Shown here: positions 12,889-23,907 of the stretch, piece after piece | How the letters are laid out: every line of letters begins with the position of its first letter | How positions within the stretch are numbered: the first letter of the stretch is position 1 | The notes under the pieces: generated by a model | Told to the model about the DNA's origin: nothing | Seen by the model: only the letters and a program-made list of their open reading frames with translations | Database searches by the model: none | Translations under genes and position numbers: made by a program | NCBI GenBank assembly: GCA_025526995.1 | Contig: JAHLKG010000003.1 | Location: forward strand, 620,001-684,000 | Reading direction: 5' to 3' | Origin: Powellomyces hirtus | Lineage: Eukaryota > Chytridiomycota > Chytridiomycetes > Spizellomycetales > Powellomycetaceae | DNA length: 64,000 nucleotides

Positions 12889-13566
12889 TCAGAAAGTGGA
12901 AAACACGCGGGGCGGGGGTGATGCGAGATGAAGGTGGCGACGCGGTGGTGCCGATGAGATGATGGAGGAACCTGAAGGCGAGCGTTGAGAGGATGTACCG
13001 TCCGCGTAGCGGTTATGCACGGGCGCTGTGAGTAGAGCTGAGTGATAATGTCCCGTGAGAAAAGGGAGGGAAAGTGGTTGCGGCGACGGACCAGGAGATA
13101 CGACAAACGATGGAAGGGAATGAAGGCGTGGATTTTGTTGGACGGGATGGATGTGATGAGGCGCATTGCCATTTCCTCTCAAGCAAGACTGGCTGATGTA
13201 ATCTAATTAATAACCCCCCACCCGCGTCTTTTGTGACAAGACAAAACAAAAGTGAGAGAAGGTGAACAAAAAACTTTCAGTTTTATACCGTTGATTTCGG
13301 TCGGTTTCGATAGAATGTAGCCAAGTATTGGAATAGTTTTCATACCACGATCTTTCATCTTTACAATAAACTCCAAGCTTTCCTGTGTATGTAGACCGAA
13401 TCTCATTGATTTGTGGTGCGTGGTTAGTCAAATTTCATTGACAAGCGCTATGGATGGAAGGGATGATAAACAGTTCAGGGGTGGACAGGAAATATGATTT
13501 GTAACCACGTAATTAAGAGAATTATGTTCATTTTTTTTATATATTCTTTTCATTTCCTCATTTTGT
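12889..13566. other. Intergenic region, SDR promoter and 3' UTR of the Gln-rich gene
   Basis: Both flanking genes lie on the minus strand. The interval holds the promoter/leader of the SDR gene and the 3' UTR of the downstream gene. Small antisense ORFs are low in complexity and show no family match. Confidence 0.5.
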
Positions 13567-16347
13567 TCATCTCACATGATGCGACTCGGGCAACTTTGGC
13601 CACTTTTCGCGCTCCCTCAGCGCCTCGACCGCCGCCTTGACATCATTCGTATCCGCCACAAACGTCTCAAAGCAGTCTCTCACATCCGCAGGAAGCAACG
13701 TCTTGTCAAACATCCACGGGTGCACATCGCGCCCTCGTTTCGCCCACTCGGGGATCGTTCGAAACTTGATTCCATTCTGGCGCGCAAATCGCGGCGCAAG
13801 GCCCGTTTGCTTGCGCGCGAGGTAGTACACCCAGTGAGGCGGCGACGGCAGCGTGTTCCAGAGGGCGGCGAATAGCTCGAGAGAGGGTCCTTTGGGCGTG
13901 TTGTTCATGCAGGCCGAGTACGATTGTTCCAGGACGCCGGTCGCGGGGGTATAGCGACCCGTCACAATCGCTGCAATGGTGTGGGTCGGGGCCGCGGAGG
14001 TGGTGAGAGGCGGGCTGGTGGAAGATGAAGAGTTGGCGCTGCGGGTGGCAGCCGCGGCCGCCGAAGCCTGTTCGGATCGTTTGCTGCGCGGGCCAGGTAC
14101 AGGCATCCACGCAATAGCGAGGAACTTTCTCACGCTCTCCAATGGTGGCGATTCAATCAACTTTTGCAACTCCTCCCGTGAATTCTGTCGTCGCCGGTCC
14201 ACATCAGCCCACGTGGCCAAACCCTCGGTATGTTCCATCACCTGGGCACAGGCAATAAGTTTTGTCGCCGTGTCGACAAAAAACTGGCAGACCTGTTCAC
14301 AGCGTATGGCGCGGAGATTCGGGTCCATGTTATCAATGTCCCATGCTTCATACGTGTATTTCACCCTGTTGGAGCGGCCAATGCGGATGTGCGGGAGGGA
14401 GCACGTGCGGCGGCCCGACTGGAACAGCTCGCGGGGGCGGTACTTGCCAGTGCGGTAGGTCCCGCCTCCACCACACTCTGTGCAGAACGAGTACTTGTTC
14501 CAGCAGGGCATGCAGACGGCTTCCATGTCGAGGTTGGTATTCATCGCGCTGTGCAGGCCATTGTTCATCAACAGCAAAGCCGTCTCGCGGTCGTGGTGGC
14601 CGGCCGCGTGCATCTTTATCGGGATGGGTGGCATTTCTCCGGGCACTGCCAGTCCGATGGTGTTTTTGCATGCTTGGCAGGACATGATCGTGGAGGTGAT
14701 GCTCTGCTTTCGTTTAGTTTTGTTGACCAGCGCGTCCGAGTACGAGGACGGATCGGTGCACGGGGTGCAAGTCAGGATCAGCGATGGCGGTGGGGAATCT
14801 GCCGATCCCGACAACACAAGATACGCCAAGTCCTTTCCGCACACATTGCATTTCGTAAGATGGTCTATGGTGGTCTTCTTGCTGTTTCGTACCGGCGCCT
14901 GTTGCGACGCCGATGGAGGAATCATGGGCGGGAACTGCATCGAAGCAGCCGCTGACGAGTTCGACGACGCCGAATCCGGACCCACCGTCATCTGAGGAGA
15001 TCCGTTATCAAAATGCTGTAAAGAGTTATTGGCAGGGGCATGTCCTGAAAAGTTTCCGCGGCTATAGTCCATGGCCGGAGAGAGGGAGACGGATGACTCT
15101 GAATCGCTGCGATACTGCTGCGTGCCAAACGAACCCAACAGTGTACTTTGCTGGTCCGCCTGGCCAAAATCTTCGATCGCAGGGGCCAATGGTGGATACA
15201 TGGCGAACGAAGAGCCCCAATCGTTGTGTTGGGAATTATGGTTGCTGAGGTTGTTCTGCGCAAGATGTTCTTGGGGAAGGTTGTCGTTGTATGAGGACGA
15301 GCCGTCGAGTGGAAGCAAATCTGGACTATAGGTGTTTGTCCTACGCTGTCCACCATTCCAGTCTTGCGTCCCGTTCCACAGTTGCGGCTGCGACTGCGGC
15401 GGCTGCTGCCGCGGTTGATGGTGGTGGTGGTGTTGCTGGGGCTGCTGCTGGTAAGAGTGTTGCTGGTGCTGCTGAACTTGCTGCGGGCGGCTCTGCTCGT
15501 GATGATGCCGCGATGGTTGATGAAGCGAACTGTGTGGTTGCTGCAGTTGATGTGACTGCGGTTGAGGCTGCGGCAGAGGTTGATGAGGTCGGTGAATCGA
15601 CATGTCAAACAGTCCTTGCTGCATGTCAAACAAATCTGGATTCAGGCGGGTATTGAGGTTGTTCTCTGATGCCTGCATTGTCCCCACCAATCCGCCAGCA
15701 GAGAGCGGGGACTGTCCCGATGTGGTATCAGTGGGGGTCACCAGTGGAGTCACGTACGATTGCCGATATAGGAACTGGTTTTGTTGCTGCTGTGGCGGTT
15801 GATGGTGCTGAGGTTGCGGTGCTTCTTGATATTGTTGTTGATGCGGTTGATGTTGTTGCTGTTGCGGTGGCGGCGGCAGCGCCTGCTGCTGCTGTTGTTG
15901 GGGCTGTTGAGGTTGCAGATAATTGGGTGTTGAGGGTGCCGTGTAGTAGGCAGTGCTTGGGTACTGCGGGAATGAGGGTGCTTGTGTGGGTGCTGCAGCA
16001 GGCGCCACGGGGGGAGGAATGTAAGAGCTGAGAGTGGCTAGAACCAACAAGCATAATAAGTCACACCATCCACACAAGACAAACAGCCGACCCCCTCTCT
16101 ATCCATTTCTCCTATTCAACTCACAGTTGCCAAAAGAAGGTTCATCAAACGGTGGAGTCTGCATCGCCTGTCGCTCCAAGTCGGCGAGCCGGGCATGCGC
16201 ACGCATCAGGTTCAGCTGTTCGTCGCGGATGCGAGACCGTTCGGCCGAAATCTGCGAAAGCAGCACAGCGCGCTCTTCGGCACTAGGGACGGTGCCATTT
16301 CTTGGCTGCTGCCCTTGCTGCGGCTGGTCGTCGTAGGCCGAAATCAT
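13567..16347 (-). CDS. Gln-rich protein with CxxC zinc-ribbon-like pairs, uncharacterised
   Basis: Two exons (16347-16125 and 16037-13567) encode 897 residues. Residues ~1-75 are a charged, probably coiled-coil segment (ISAERSRIRDEQLNLMRAH). Residues ~75-480 are extremely Gln/Pro/His-rich, as in transcriptional regulators. A cysteine-rich core follows with at least five CxxC pairs (CNVC, CTPC, CQAC, CMPC, CTEC), consistent with zinc binding. A conserved-looking C-terminal domain then runs through RCEQVCQFFVDTATKLIACA, WADVDRRRQNSREELQKLIE, KFLAIAWMPVPGP and GRYTPATGVLEQSYSACMNN to the end. I do not recognise a named family. The composition suggests a nuclear regulator, which is inference. The donor at 16124 (GTGAGT) and acceptor at 16038 are clear and in phase. 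Confidence 0.85.
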
Positions 16348-18147
16348 TGTGTCAAGATCCTCCAGTAGAGAAATGGCGGGTCGGTTTTCGTGTATGTGTT
16401 ACAGACGAGTAGGTCGGCAGAATGACAAGGTGGTGATTATTATGGTAGGTAGGGGTTCGGTAAATGCAACGCCGTTTTTTGACGAAGTCGACAAGAAGTC
16501 TCGGATTGGTTAAATGCAGCAGAAGCTTCGGCCAAGCATTTAGAGTTTAGCTGGCGGCAATCTGTATCTTACGTCCCTTTTGCCGAGGCGGAACCGACTC
16601 CGAGCGGTTGGTGGAGAGGGGGTGAACCGGCAGTATGGTGTGTTTTGAGTTTAGCGTAAAAGTGGAAACACCCACGAAAAAAAAGAGGGGGGAGGGAAAA
16701 GCAGTAGTGAAAATGAAAACGTCCGGGATTTTTCAACACTGGACGGGTTCTCTGAAACAGGTACGTGGGAGGAAGACAGGAAGCAAAGAAGGGAAAACAG
16801 GGAGAAAGAGAGCCCACGACCAAAGAGAGGAGCACCGAGCGCCTGACGAGAACCAAAACGCTCGTGGGCCTGTTTTGTTCGGTTCAATTCATACAAGTAT
16901 TTGTATATCGATATGACAAGGGGGTTGGAAAAGCGTTGGTGCAACAGGTGGCTTCTGTGGAACAAACCTACAAATGTTTTGTGAACGTTCTGGTACGCGG
17001 CAGGCAGCAAGCAAAAACTGGGGTGCGAAGGTGGCAACTCAAACGGGACGGTGGTAGTCCTTGGCCCAACTCGAACTCCCCGCCACCATTGCTGTAGAGT
17101 AAGAGGAGTATCGATATCATATACATGTATGCAAGGGTCTCTGTATGACTGCACCCTGCTGTGCAAAAAGCCCACTGTATCTAATGTGCCAACAGCTGGG
17201 GGGCTGCCGCTGTGAACACGGACTCACGAGTATTTGTTTTTTGCGTTTCCATCCGCGGCTCAGATGGGGAATGTACACTTACAGGCACGGCAGAGGGGGC
17301 GTGAAAAGCTGCCAAGAGAACAACTGTTATGTGATGCGCAGAAAATACCCTATTCGTCACTGACAGCAATTCAGTAGTGACATACAGTACTGAGTCTTTC
17401 TCGATGCCACAGACAAACTTACAGCCACGTACGTAACGTAACAATCGATATGGGACACAGTCCTCGTGCACCTGTGCGCACGCATGGGTTCGCCCGCCGG
17501 CTTTGCTGCCGCACCACACAAAACAGTGACAACTTGAATGGGGGGCAACTTGAAAGGATGGTAAAAAAAAATGTCCGTTCTGACAGTTTCGTGTGACCTT
17601 GGTAACACCTGGTTCCTGATCACGTGATGATGGAGATCTTACTCTCGCGAGTTCGGGTTTAGTCCGGAGCCGATCAACTCTTTCTCAACGTGCGGCACAA
17701 CGGAAACTGCGTGAAAAAAGATCTAGAAAACCGATCACAGAGCCATAATAAGGCGACTTTATTCCTTTCGTATTGTGAGAGGGAATTGTTTGCAGAAGTG
17801 GTGGGCTGCCTGTCAATCAAGCAATAACCAAAACAAAAAGAAAAATCCACCACCCCAAAACGCATCCAACATATATAGCTAGCACAAATATCGGCATCAA
17901 CCCGCTATTGCAGCAGCTATTTTGCTGAAAAACATGGAAAAATGGTTGGGATCGATTGCAGGGGTAGGCCACGGCGGTGAGGCTGATGGCATTGGAAGGC
18001 CAACAAGCCGGGAAGCCTGGATGACAAGGTCGTACCGATCGCGGATTTGGCGTCTCGGGACCGACAACTCTATGGGTTTCTCAATGAATCGGTATAGGGA
18101 GAACAGCACGCGCGCTTGGTTACGTAAATGGGATGATAGGCACTTTG
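16348..18147. other. Long intergenic region upstream of the Gln-rich gene
   Basis: 1.8 kb between the start of the Gln-rich gene and the stop of the C2H2 gene. It holds a palindromic TCACGTGA at 17620-17627. A 174-codon antisense frame at 16651-17175 is serine/phenylalanine-rich and has no recognisable domain, so it is not called as a gene. Confidence 0.5.
17620..17627. promoter_or_regulatory. E-box-type palindrome TCACGTGA
   Basis: Perfect 8-bp palindrome in the intergenic region about 1.3 kb upstream of the Gln-rich gene. CACGTGA is the known recognition core of fungal bHLH factors of the Cbf1/Pho4 class; use here is inferred. Confidence 0.4.
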
Positions 18148-19939
18148 TTATGCCTCGAGTACAACGTCCTTGCTGTTGGTGTTCTTCTCCCGTTTTATCC
18201 GTCGGGGTACACCTCCGCGGTCATACTCGTCCACTTCGACTCCTTCCAGCAGCGAGGCGCCTCCAACTTGTTGGGTGGGTGATGGCGTATTCTTCTGTCC
18301 CAGCGTGACCAAGATGCTGGCCGCCTCGAGCAACTGCACTTGTTGGTGTTTGGACATGGAAAACTGCTGCGCAAAGGCCCAGTATTCCGTGTGCTCCCAC
18401 TTGTGCTTGTGCAGACAGTTGGCGTGCTTGTACGACTTGTGGCAAGTGGGGCACTCGTAGACGGTCTTGCCACCGGCTTCGTTGCTGGCGTTGTTGCTCG
18501 TCGCTGCTGAATTATCAGAGAAGGAAGTCGAGCGCTTTCGTGGGTTGCTGCTGTTGGGCTTGAATGTGGTCCCTTCCATCATAATGGAGGCGTGAGATCG
18601 ACGCCTGGGTCGATCGTCGATTGCAGACGGACTAGTCGGGTTATTTGACGGCGATGAGTGTTCCATTGTTGCGTTCGGGGCAGGCGATGGTGCATCTTTG
18701 ATTGGCTCATAATGCATGGAGCGATGGTCGCCTTGCAAAGATCTGGAAGGAGCAGAATGCGGGTATCCATTGCTGAGCGCATGCTGATGCTGCTCTTGCT
18801 GCTGCATTTGCTGAGCAGAAGTCGGGATAGGATAAGATGAATAGGATGACTGATACGACGATGTGTGGGAAGACTCGGCTGCGGGGTCGCTCGCAGGCGT
18901 AACAGGTGGCGAGGCCTTGTAGCCATTCGTGCTCAGTCTGTGGTCATCGTGAGGCCGTTGAGGAGCGTATTCGTGCGATAGAGGACTTTTCCGACCATGA
19001 TTGTGTTTCATCAAATCCGTTCCCACGTCTAAACTCTTGTGCCGCATGTGACCATATGAGCCAGGATGCATGTGGGAGTCGTACCCATTAGTCGCATTGC
19101 CGTTCAGGTTGGCCTGTAGTGAGTGGATAGACGGAAGAGTTTGGGTTGGCGGAGGCGTAGGTGGAGGAGAAGCAAAAGAATGGGGGCTGTGTCCAGCCAA
19201 AGCGGCAGCCAGGGGTGGTAATGTCTGACATTCAACCAAACCCACCGGTCAGCATAGTGGCGGCGGAGATGTAGGACAAAAGCAACAAGGGTGTCTCTGT
19301 TGGTATTTACCTGTGATGACTTCATGGGCGGCATGCCGTTGCCGTGATACATGTGACTTCCTGGATGAGCGCCTTGACTTGCGTGGTGTGGAGGAGGATA
19401 GGGGCCGCCCGACGATGCTGGCGGAGCGTACGGAATTGAATTTGATGGGGACGGACGCTGCCCGTGCTGGATTTGCGAATGGTGTTGTTGCGGTTGCTGC
19501 TGATGCATCCCTCTAGAAGGATCGTAAATCGGTGCGGGAGCAGAATGGATTGGGTTTTGACCAGACGTGTAAGGAATTTGCTGAGACGGGTGCGAATGAT
19601 GCTGCAAAGGCAACGCAAAAATTATATCAGCAGATGGAAACAAAGTAGCTATACGGGCCGACATGGTTGAGATACCTGGACACCCGTCATGGGATACGGC
19701 TGCTGAGCATAGTAACCTTGACCTGGAGGCCCGTACGGAGGTTGCTGACCCATGTGCGGCGGAGGCGGAGGCGGGTGCTGCTGGTGCTGCTGGTACGGAT
19801 ATGGTGCGGGAGCAGTGGTATGGGATGGATAATGCTGCATGGACTGGGTGGACTCTGGCTTGATGTGATATCCGCTGGGCCCAGAGGACGATTGCGGAGG
19901 CTGCTCGGGAGGATAGTTCCAGTAAGGGTAGGAAGACAT
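18148..19939 (-). CDS. C2H2 single zinc-finger protein, Pro/Gln/His/Ser-rich
   Basis: Three exons (19939-19676, 19601-19311, 19224-18148) encode 543 residues. The first ~420 residues are Pro/Gln/His/Ser-rich. One classical finger follows (YECPTCHKSYKHANCLHKHK then WEHTEYW), with the C-x2-C-x12-H-x4-H pattern, succeeded directly by an amphipathic segment SMSKHQQVQLLEAASILVTL that recurs next to this finger type in other fungal proteins. The C-terminus is basic (RGGVPRRIKREKN). It is probably a nuclear DNA- or RNA-binding regulator. The start MSSYPYWNY is the first Met of the open frame. A run of 24 C on the sense strand lies 112-135 nt upstream of the ATG. Confidence 0.85.
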
Positions 19940-20050
19940 TGCGGGTGTTGGAATGTTGTGAAGAGGGATTTTTTGTTTGGTGATGCTTTGTCTGCCAGGC
20001 GTTGAGCTTTGGGGCACTTGTCTCTGGGCCGCCGAACCGTGGGGAGAATT

Positions 20051-20074
20051 GGGGGGGGGGGGGGGGGGGGGGGG
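20051..20074. repeat. Homopolymer of 24 G (C on the sense strand of the C2H2 gene)
   Basis: Uninterrupted run in the presumed 5' leader or proximal promoter of the minus-strand C2H2 gene. Exact length may be uncertain because such runs are hard to sequence. Confidence 0.9.
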
Positions 20075-20995
20075 AACAGCGGATGTTGCAATATGGAAGA
20101 AAAAAAGAGGCGGGGTGGGCACAAGAGGCTTCGTTGAGGGTAGTAGAAGATGATGGAGGTAGATGTCGTTGAGAACAAAAAAAAGTCGGCACGGGAACGG
20201 TGGGCAAAGGGAGGGCGAGAGAGAGACAGAAGAGAGAGAGAGAGAGCAGCAATCGAGGGAGAGAGGGAGGGAGGGAGGGTGAAGGAAGAAATTATTATTT
20301 GGGAAGCGACTGGTGTTTTGTTGTGGCTGTACCGAAGGAAGGGGGCGGGCGGGCCGATGAGTGAGTGACTGACTGACTGAGAGGAAGGACTTTTCTTTCT
20401 GCTTGCTGACAGACAGATTGACTGAATGAGTGAGACAAACACTAAGAGGGACTGAGTGAGTTGAGTGCGCGAACGGTCAGTCAGTCGATCGCTGCGACCC
20501 AAAAAGAGAGAGAAACATATAGTCTGTGATGATGAATCTCTTGTGTCTTTCATTCATTCATTCACCCGTCCAGGGGGGGGGAAACAAGACCCAAACCCAA
20601 ACCGAACGCATGCGACTGCCGGACGGCCTGCGGTGGCTTCGATTTGTCTCGTCTGTCTGTCCATCGCAAATTCTCGGATCTGGCATCACCAAGGCGCTGG
20701 GTCCCACGTCCAATTTCACGGGAGTCATTCAAAACGAGTCAGTAATCAAAGTTCCTTCGCGCCTGCCGTTTCCCCCGCCTTCCCGGCGCACGGTCAACCG
20801 GCAATGGGATCCACGAAAAAATTAAAAACCCGCGCCCAGTCATCCAGGCGCGACCTTTCCATCTTGAAGCCCAGCCACCTCATGTCATGATGCCAAACTC
20901 GCCTCCGAATCCGGATCTTTGGCTCATCTACAGTGTGTCTCTCCCGGTAATACTACGCGACGAAAAAAACCATGTGTCACGTCATTGGACAACCC

Positions 20996-21028
20996 CACGT
21001 GACTGCCTGTCTCTCGTTGCCACGTGAC
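20996..21028. promoter_or_regulatory. Paired CACGTGAC motifs
   Basis: Two identical CACGTGAC octamers at 20996-21003 and 21021-21028, both followed by TG, in the divergent intergenic region. They match the bHLH (Cbf1/Pho4-class) core; function is inferred. Confidence 0.4.
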
Positions 21029-22390
21029 TGGGTATCCCAGGGGGATCAAGCGTTTCCGGTTTTCAGCTGCGTTCCCGGCAGAGTTGGAATAGACAGCTGA
21101 TCAGGCAGTCGCACGTTAGGATGTCGTTCAAGAGCAAATCTTGATAAGGAGTTGTAACGTTGTTTTATTTCCCGTCGACACACCCACCCACCCGTCTCTT
21201 TGGCATCTCATCGAGCCAGGAGCATCATCCGAGCATGTCCCTGTCGGTCTTCGTCATTCTGCTTTCCCGTTCATCAGTCCAAGATTCAGCGGTGACCAGG
21301 CTCTTACTAATTAACCAACGTTACTTTGGGGAGCAAATCTCTGTCGATGGGAGATGGATGGAATGTTTAATATGTCAATCCCGAGTTCCCATCCAATCAC
21401 CGGGCCCGAGGACACGGAGGGGGGCTCGGCACTTGTTACTCCTTTCCTACATCCAGCCTTTATCCCTCCCTCCCTCCCTGTTTCGGCCCCGTTTCGCATT
21501 ACTTTGAGTCACCTGCTTGCGGCACACGCAGATTGAATCTGGGCGGTACAAGCGACACGATGGTTAAAGTTTTTGCTCGCTTGGATACAGAAAATAATCT
21601 CCTAGACTCGTACAGTCTAAACCTGTTGGCGGGGTGGAGGGTGGAGTCTGCGAGTTCAAACAGGATGCGGGTCAGACCGGTGAGAACGTACAGGAGAAGC
21701 CGCTTGAATGAAACAGTGCAGCCTATAGGCCAAGGTATCGATGATTCTTGTGGCACTTGAGTGTTGTGCGAGTGAACCAACCAACTCCAATGGCACGTGT
21801 AATAAATCGAGGGAGGCGCGGGCGGCCCCGACTCACCACTTTCTACTACGGTACTACTTTCTTTCTACGACGGCACTGACGCGCACCGGTTGGGGCGAAA
21901 AGTGCTTGATCAGGACGCGCGCGCCCCCCGTTCTCTCGTTTCATGCACACAGACCTCTCACGGCTCCCGTGAAGCCTTTTGAACTCGTGGCCCCTTTTCC
22001 TCCCCTCAATACAGACACACTCGGAGAGGCTCTGGTGAGGCTGGGAGGCTGGTTGCGAGGGGGTGACAAAGTACATATGTAACACTGTATTTTATCTGTG
22101 ACCCTCGTTCAAGTTCCAAGTTTTGTCTTATCTCCTCCACATGGCACATTCTAAACCTTCCGGCCGTTGCACAACCACCACACGTTGATTTCGAGGATTT
22201 CGCATTGTTGACGCCTCTCTCAGGGTCGCTGTCGCCCGCACTTGTTACAAAACCACCGCTGCTTTCCTCGGAAGCCCTTCCGGTGGACCCTTCACACCTC
22301 CGATATACCACTTTCCCAATTCGTCCGCTCGCCATATTAAACAACGACAACAACAAAAGCAGTCTGGGAGGTACCATCCCACAATAAAAA

Positions 22391-23578
22391 ATGGCACCGG
22401 CATTGTTAAACTTGATAGTACGACAGCTCGCTCACGCAACAGAAGCAGCGACTGAACCGGAGCGAGACCTGAAGAACAATGTTGTGCAGTCCAATCAAGC
22501 ACTTATACTTAACGGACAACCCGTCTATGAGCTCGAACGAGTCAAAGATATGATGCTCCGAACCGCCGCGGTCACCCTTCTCGGCGCCATCACTATTGCC
22601 TGGGCCTTGACGTTCAAAAACAAGCGATCAGCGGTCAGCTTGCTCGTCGCAGCGTTCATAGTTGCCGAGCTGTTGGCCATCCTGGTTACCATGCTGCCAA
22701 AGATTGGCATTCTGCCCAACTCCCCGATACTCTCGGTCGGCGTCGGAGTCGGCCTGTTCATGTTCTCCAGTGAATGCTTCAACTGGGTCCTCTATCTCCG
22801 CTTCTCCATCGTTTCTCCCTTTGCCCGCAAACTCCGCGTTGCTACCCTTATATGGCTCACTATCGAAACCGGTCTTGCGATAGCCAACTACGTCTACTGG
22901 GTCCAACAGGGCATTGCGGAAGACGGAGATACCAGCCGCGCCAACGATCTGTATTACTACTTGTCCATCATACAGGCGTTTACGGCACTCTATCTTTCGT
23001 CATACTTTGTCGTGACGTACTACTACCCGCATCTCAAACTCACCCGGCGGGGAGCTTCGCTGGCAACGCGCTTCTTCACCACCGGGCTCTCGTACCTGTT
23101 CCTCGAAACCCTGCTTCACTGCTCGTATTCGGTAACATCTCAGCTCATTCCCACCCTTCGAACAGGCACCACCAACTGCCTCACCGCAATCCGATACGGC
23201 ATCTTCATATTGTTCGTCCTAGCCCTCCGTGAAGACATGGCGCGATCTCAAGGGTCCGCCCCACCAAGCCATTTTGAACCGGAACGCAAAAACTCTAATG
23301 GTTCGGCAGAAGGAGATGGAAACAAGAAGAAGAACATTCTGCACAACCTGCATCTTCGGCATCAGCAGCTGGTGCGCGGCCAGGAACACAGACAGCCACA
23401 TTTCAACCAGAAGGGCACGTTCGATGACTGGCATATCGAGGAACAGCACGCCGAAGACCCCGACTTGCAGTATGCGCATCACCCGGCTGCTCCGGCCCCG
23501 TCTTTCTCGCGAGGAGACGGAAGGGGAGGAGAATACAGGGGCGACGGACGACGAGAACCAAGAGGCTCGCGTATGTGA
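22391..23578 (+). CDS. Orphan seven-helix membrane protein
   Basis: Intronless frame of 395 residues with no family that I recognise. Seven hydrophobic segments can be drawn: about residues 57-76, 80-105, 115-140, 150-175, 190-212, 228-250 and 262-280. An N-terminal ~50 residues contain Asn/Gln-rich extracellular-like sequence. The C-terminal ~110 residues are hydrophilic, His/Arg/Gly-rich and end GRREPRGSRM. Topology resembles a seven-transmembrane receptor or a fungal integral membrane protein of unknown role; no rhodopsin Lys, DRY or NPxxY motif is visible. The start is the first ATG after the leader. The absence of introns is unusual in this window. Confidence 0.8.
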   Translation: MAPALLNLIVRQLAHATEAATEPERDLKNNVVQSNQALILNGQPVYELERVKDMMLRTAAVTLLGAITIAWALTFKNKRSAVSLLVAAFIVAELLAILVTMLPKIGILPNSPILSVGVGVGLFMFSSECFNWVLYLRFSIVSPFARKLRVATLIWLTIETGLAIANYVYWVQQGIAEDGDTSRANDLYYYLSIIQAFTALYLSSYFVVTYYYPHLKLTRRGASLATRFFTTGLSYLFLETLLHCSYSVTSQLIPTLRTGTTNCLTAIRYGIFILFVLALREDMARSQGSAPPSHFEPERKNSNGSAEGDGNKKKNILHNLHLRHQQLVRGQEHRQPHFNQKGTFDDWHIEEQHAEDPDLQYAHHPAAPAPSFSRGDGRGGEYRGDGRREPRGSRM

Positions 23579-23907
23579 CCGCGATCACTGCTTCTACCGT
23601 CACATCCCCACCAATTCCCTAAACCCCGCCTGCACATAATCCATCCAGAACCCTGAGTGTACTTAGTTTACCTTAAAACAGCCGTATTTATTGTTGGCTT
23701 TTCTTTTTAGTTTTTCATGTGAATATATTATGCCCTTTCTGTCTCGCGCAGCAGGTCTGCCACCCAAATCACCAAAATCACTGTGGTCTCGCTTTGTCCG
23801 CTGAACCTGCAACTCTCCGGTTCTCCATATGGTCGTTCAGTCCCTCGAGTGAGACGATTATCACGAAGACTGGCAAATATAGAATATACTCTATTGGAGT
23901 GCATGTC
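23579..23907. other. Convergent intergenic region
   Basis: 3' UTRs of the convergent seven-helix protein gene and the RP2-like gene; no further gene is supported. Confidence 0.55.

Larger units (their letters stand above)
19940..22390. promoter_or_regulatory. Long divergent intergenic region, C2H2 gene / seven-helix protein gene
   Basis: 2.4 kb between divergent starts. Contents: the 24-nt G run at 20051-20074; purine-rich GAGA/GGGA microsatellites at about 20215-20280; TGAC/TGAG-rich repeats at about 20360-20490; a second G run of nine at 20573-20581; two CACGTGAC motifs at 20996-21003 and 21021-21028. Several open frames of 60-290 codons are low-complexity and unsupported. Confidence 0.5.

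Noticed and set aside
14230..14955. 241-codon plus-strand ORF inside the Gln-rich gene
   Set aside because: Antisense shadow of the conserved CxxC region.
16651..17175. 174-codon minus-strand ORF upstream of the Gln-rich gene
   Set aside because: Ser/Phe/Leu-rich translation with no domain, no splice context and located in a presumed leader.
19687..20553. 288-codon minus-strand ORF across the C2H2 gene start
   Set aside because: Different frame from the C2H2 protein; its length comes from low-complexity GA-rich leader DNA and the G24 tract.
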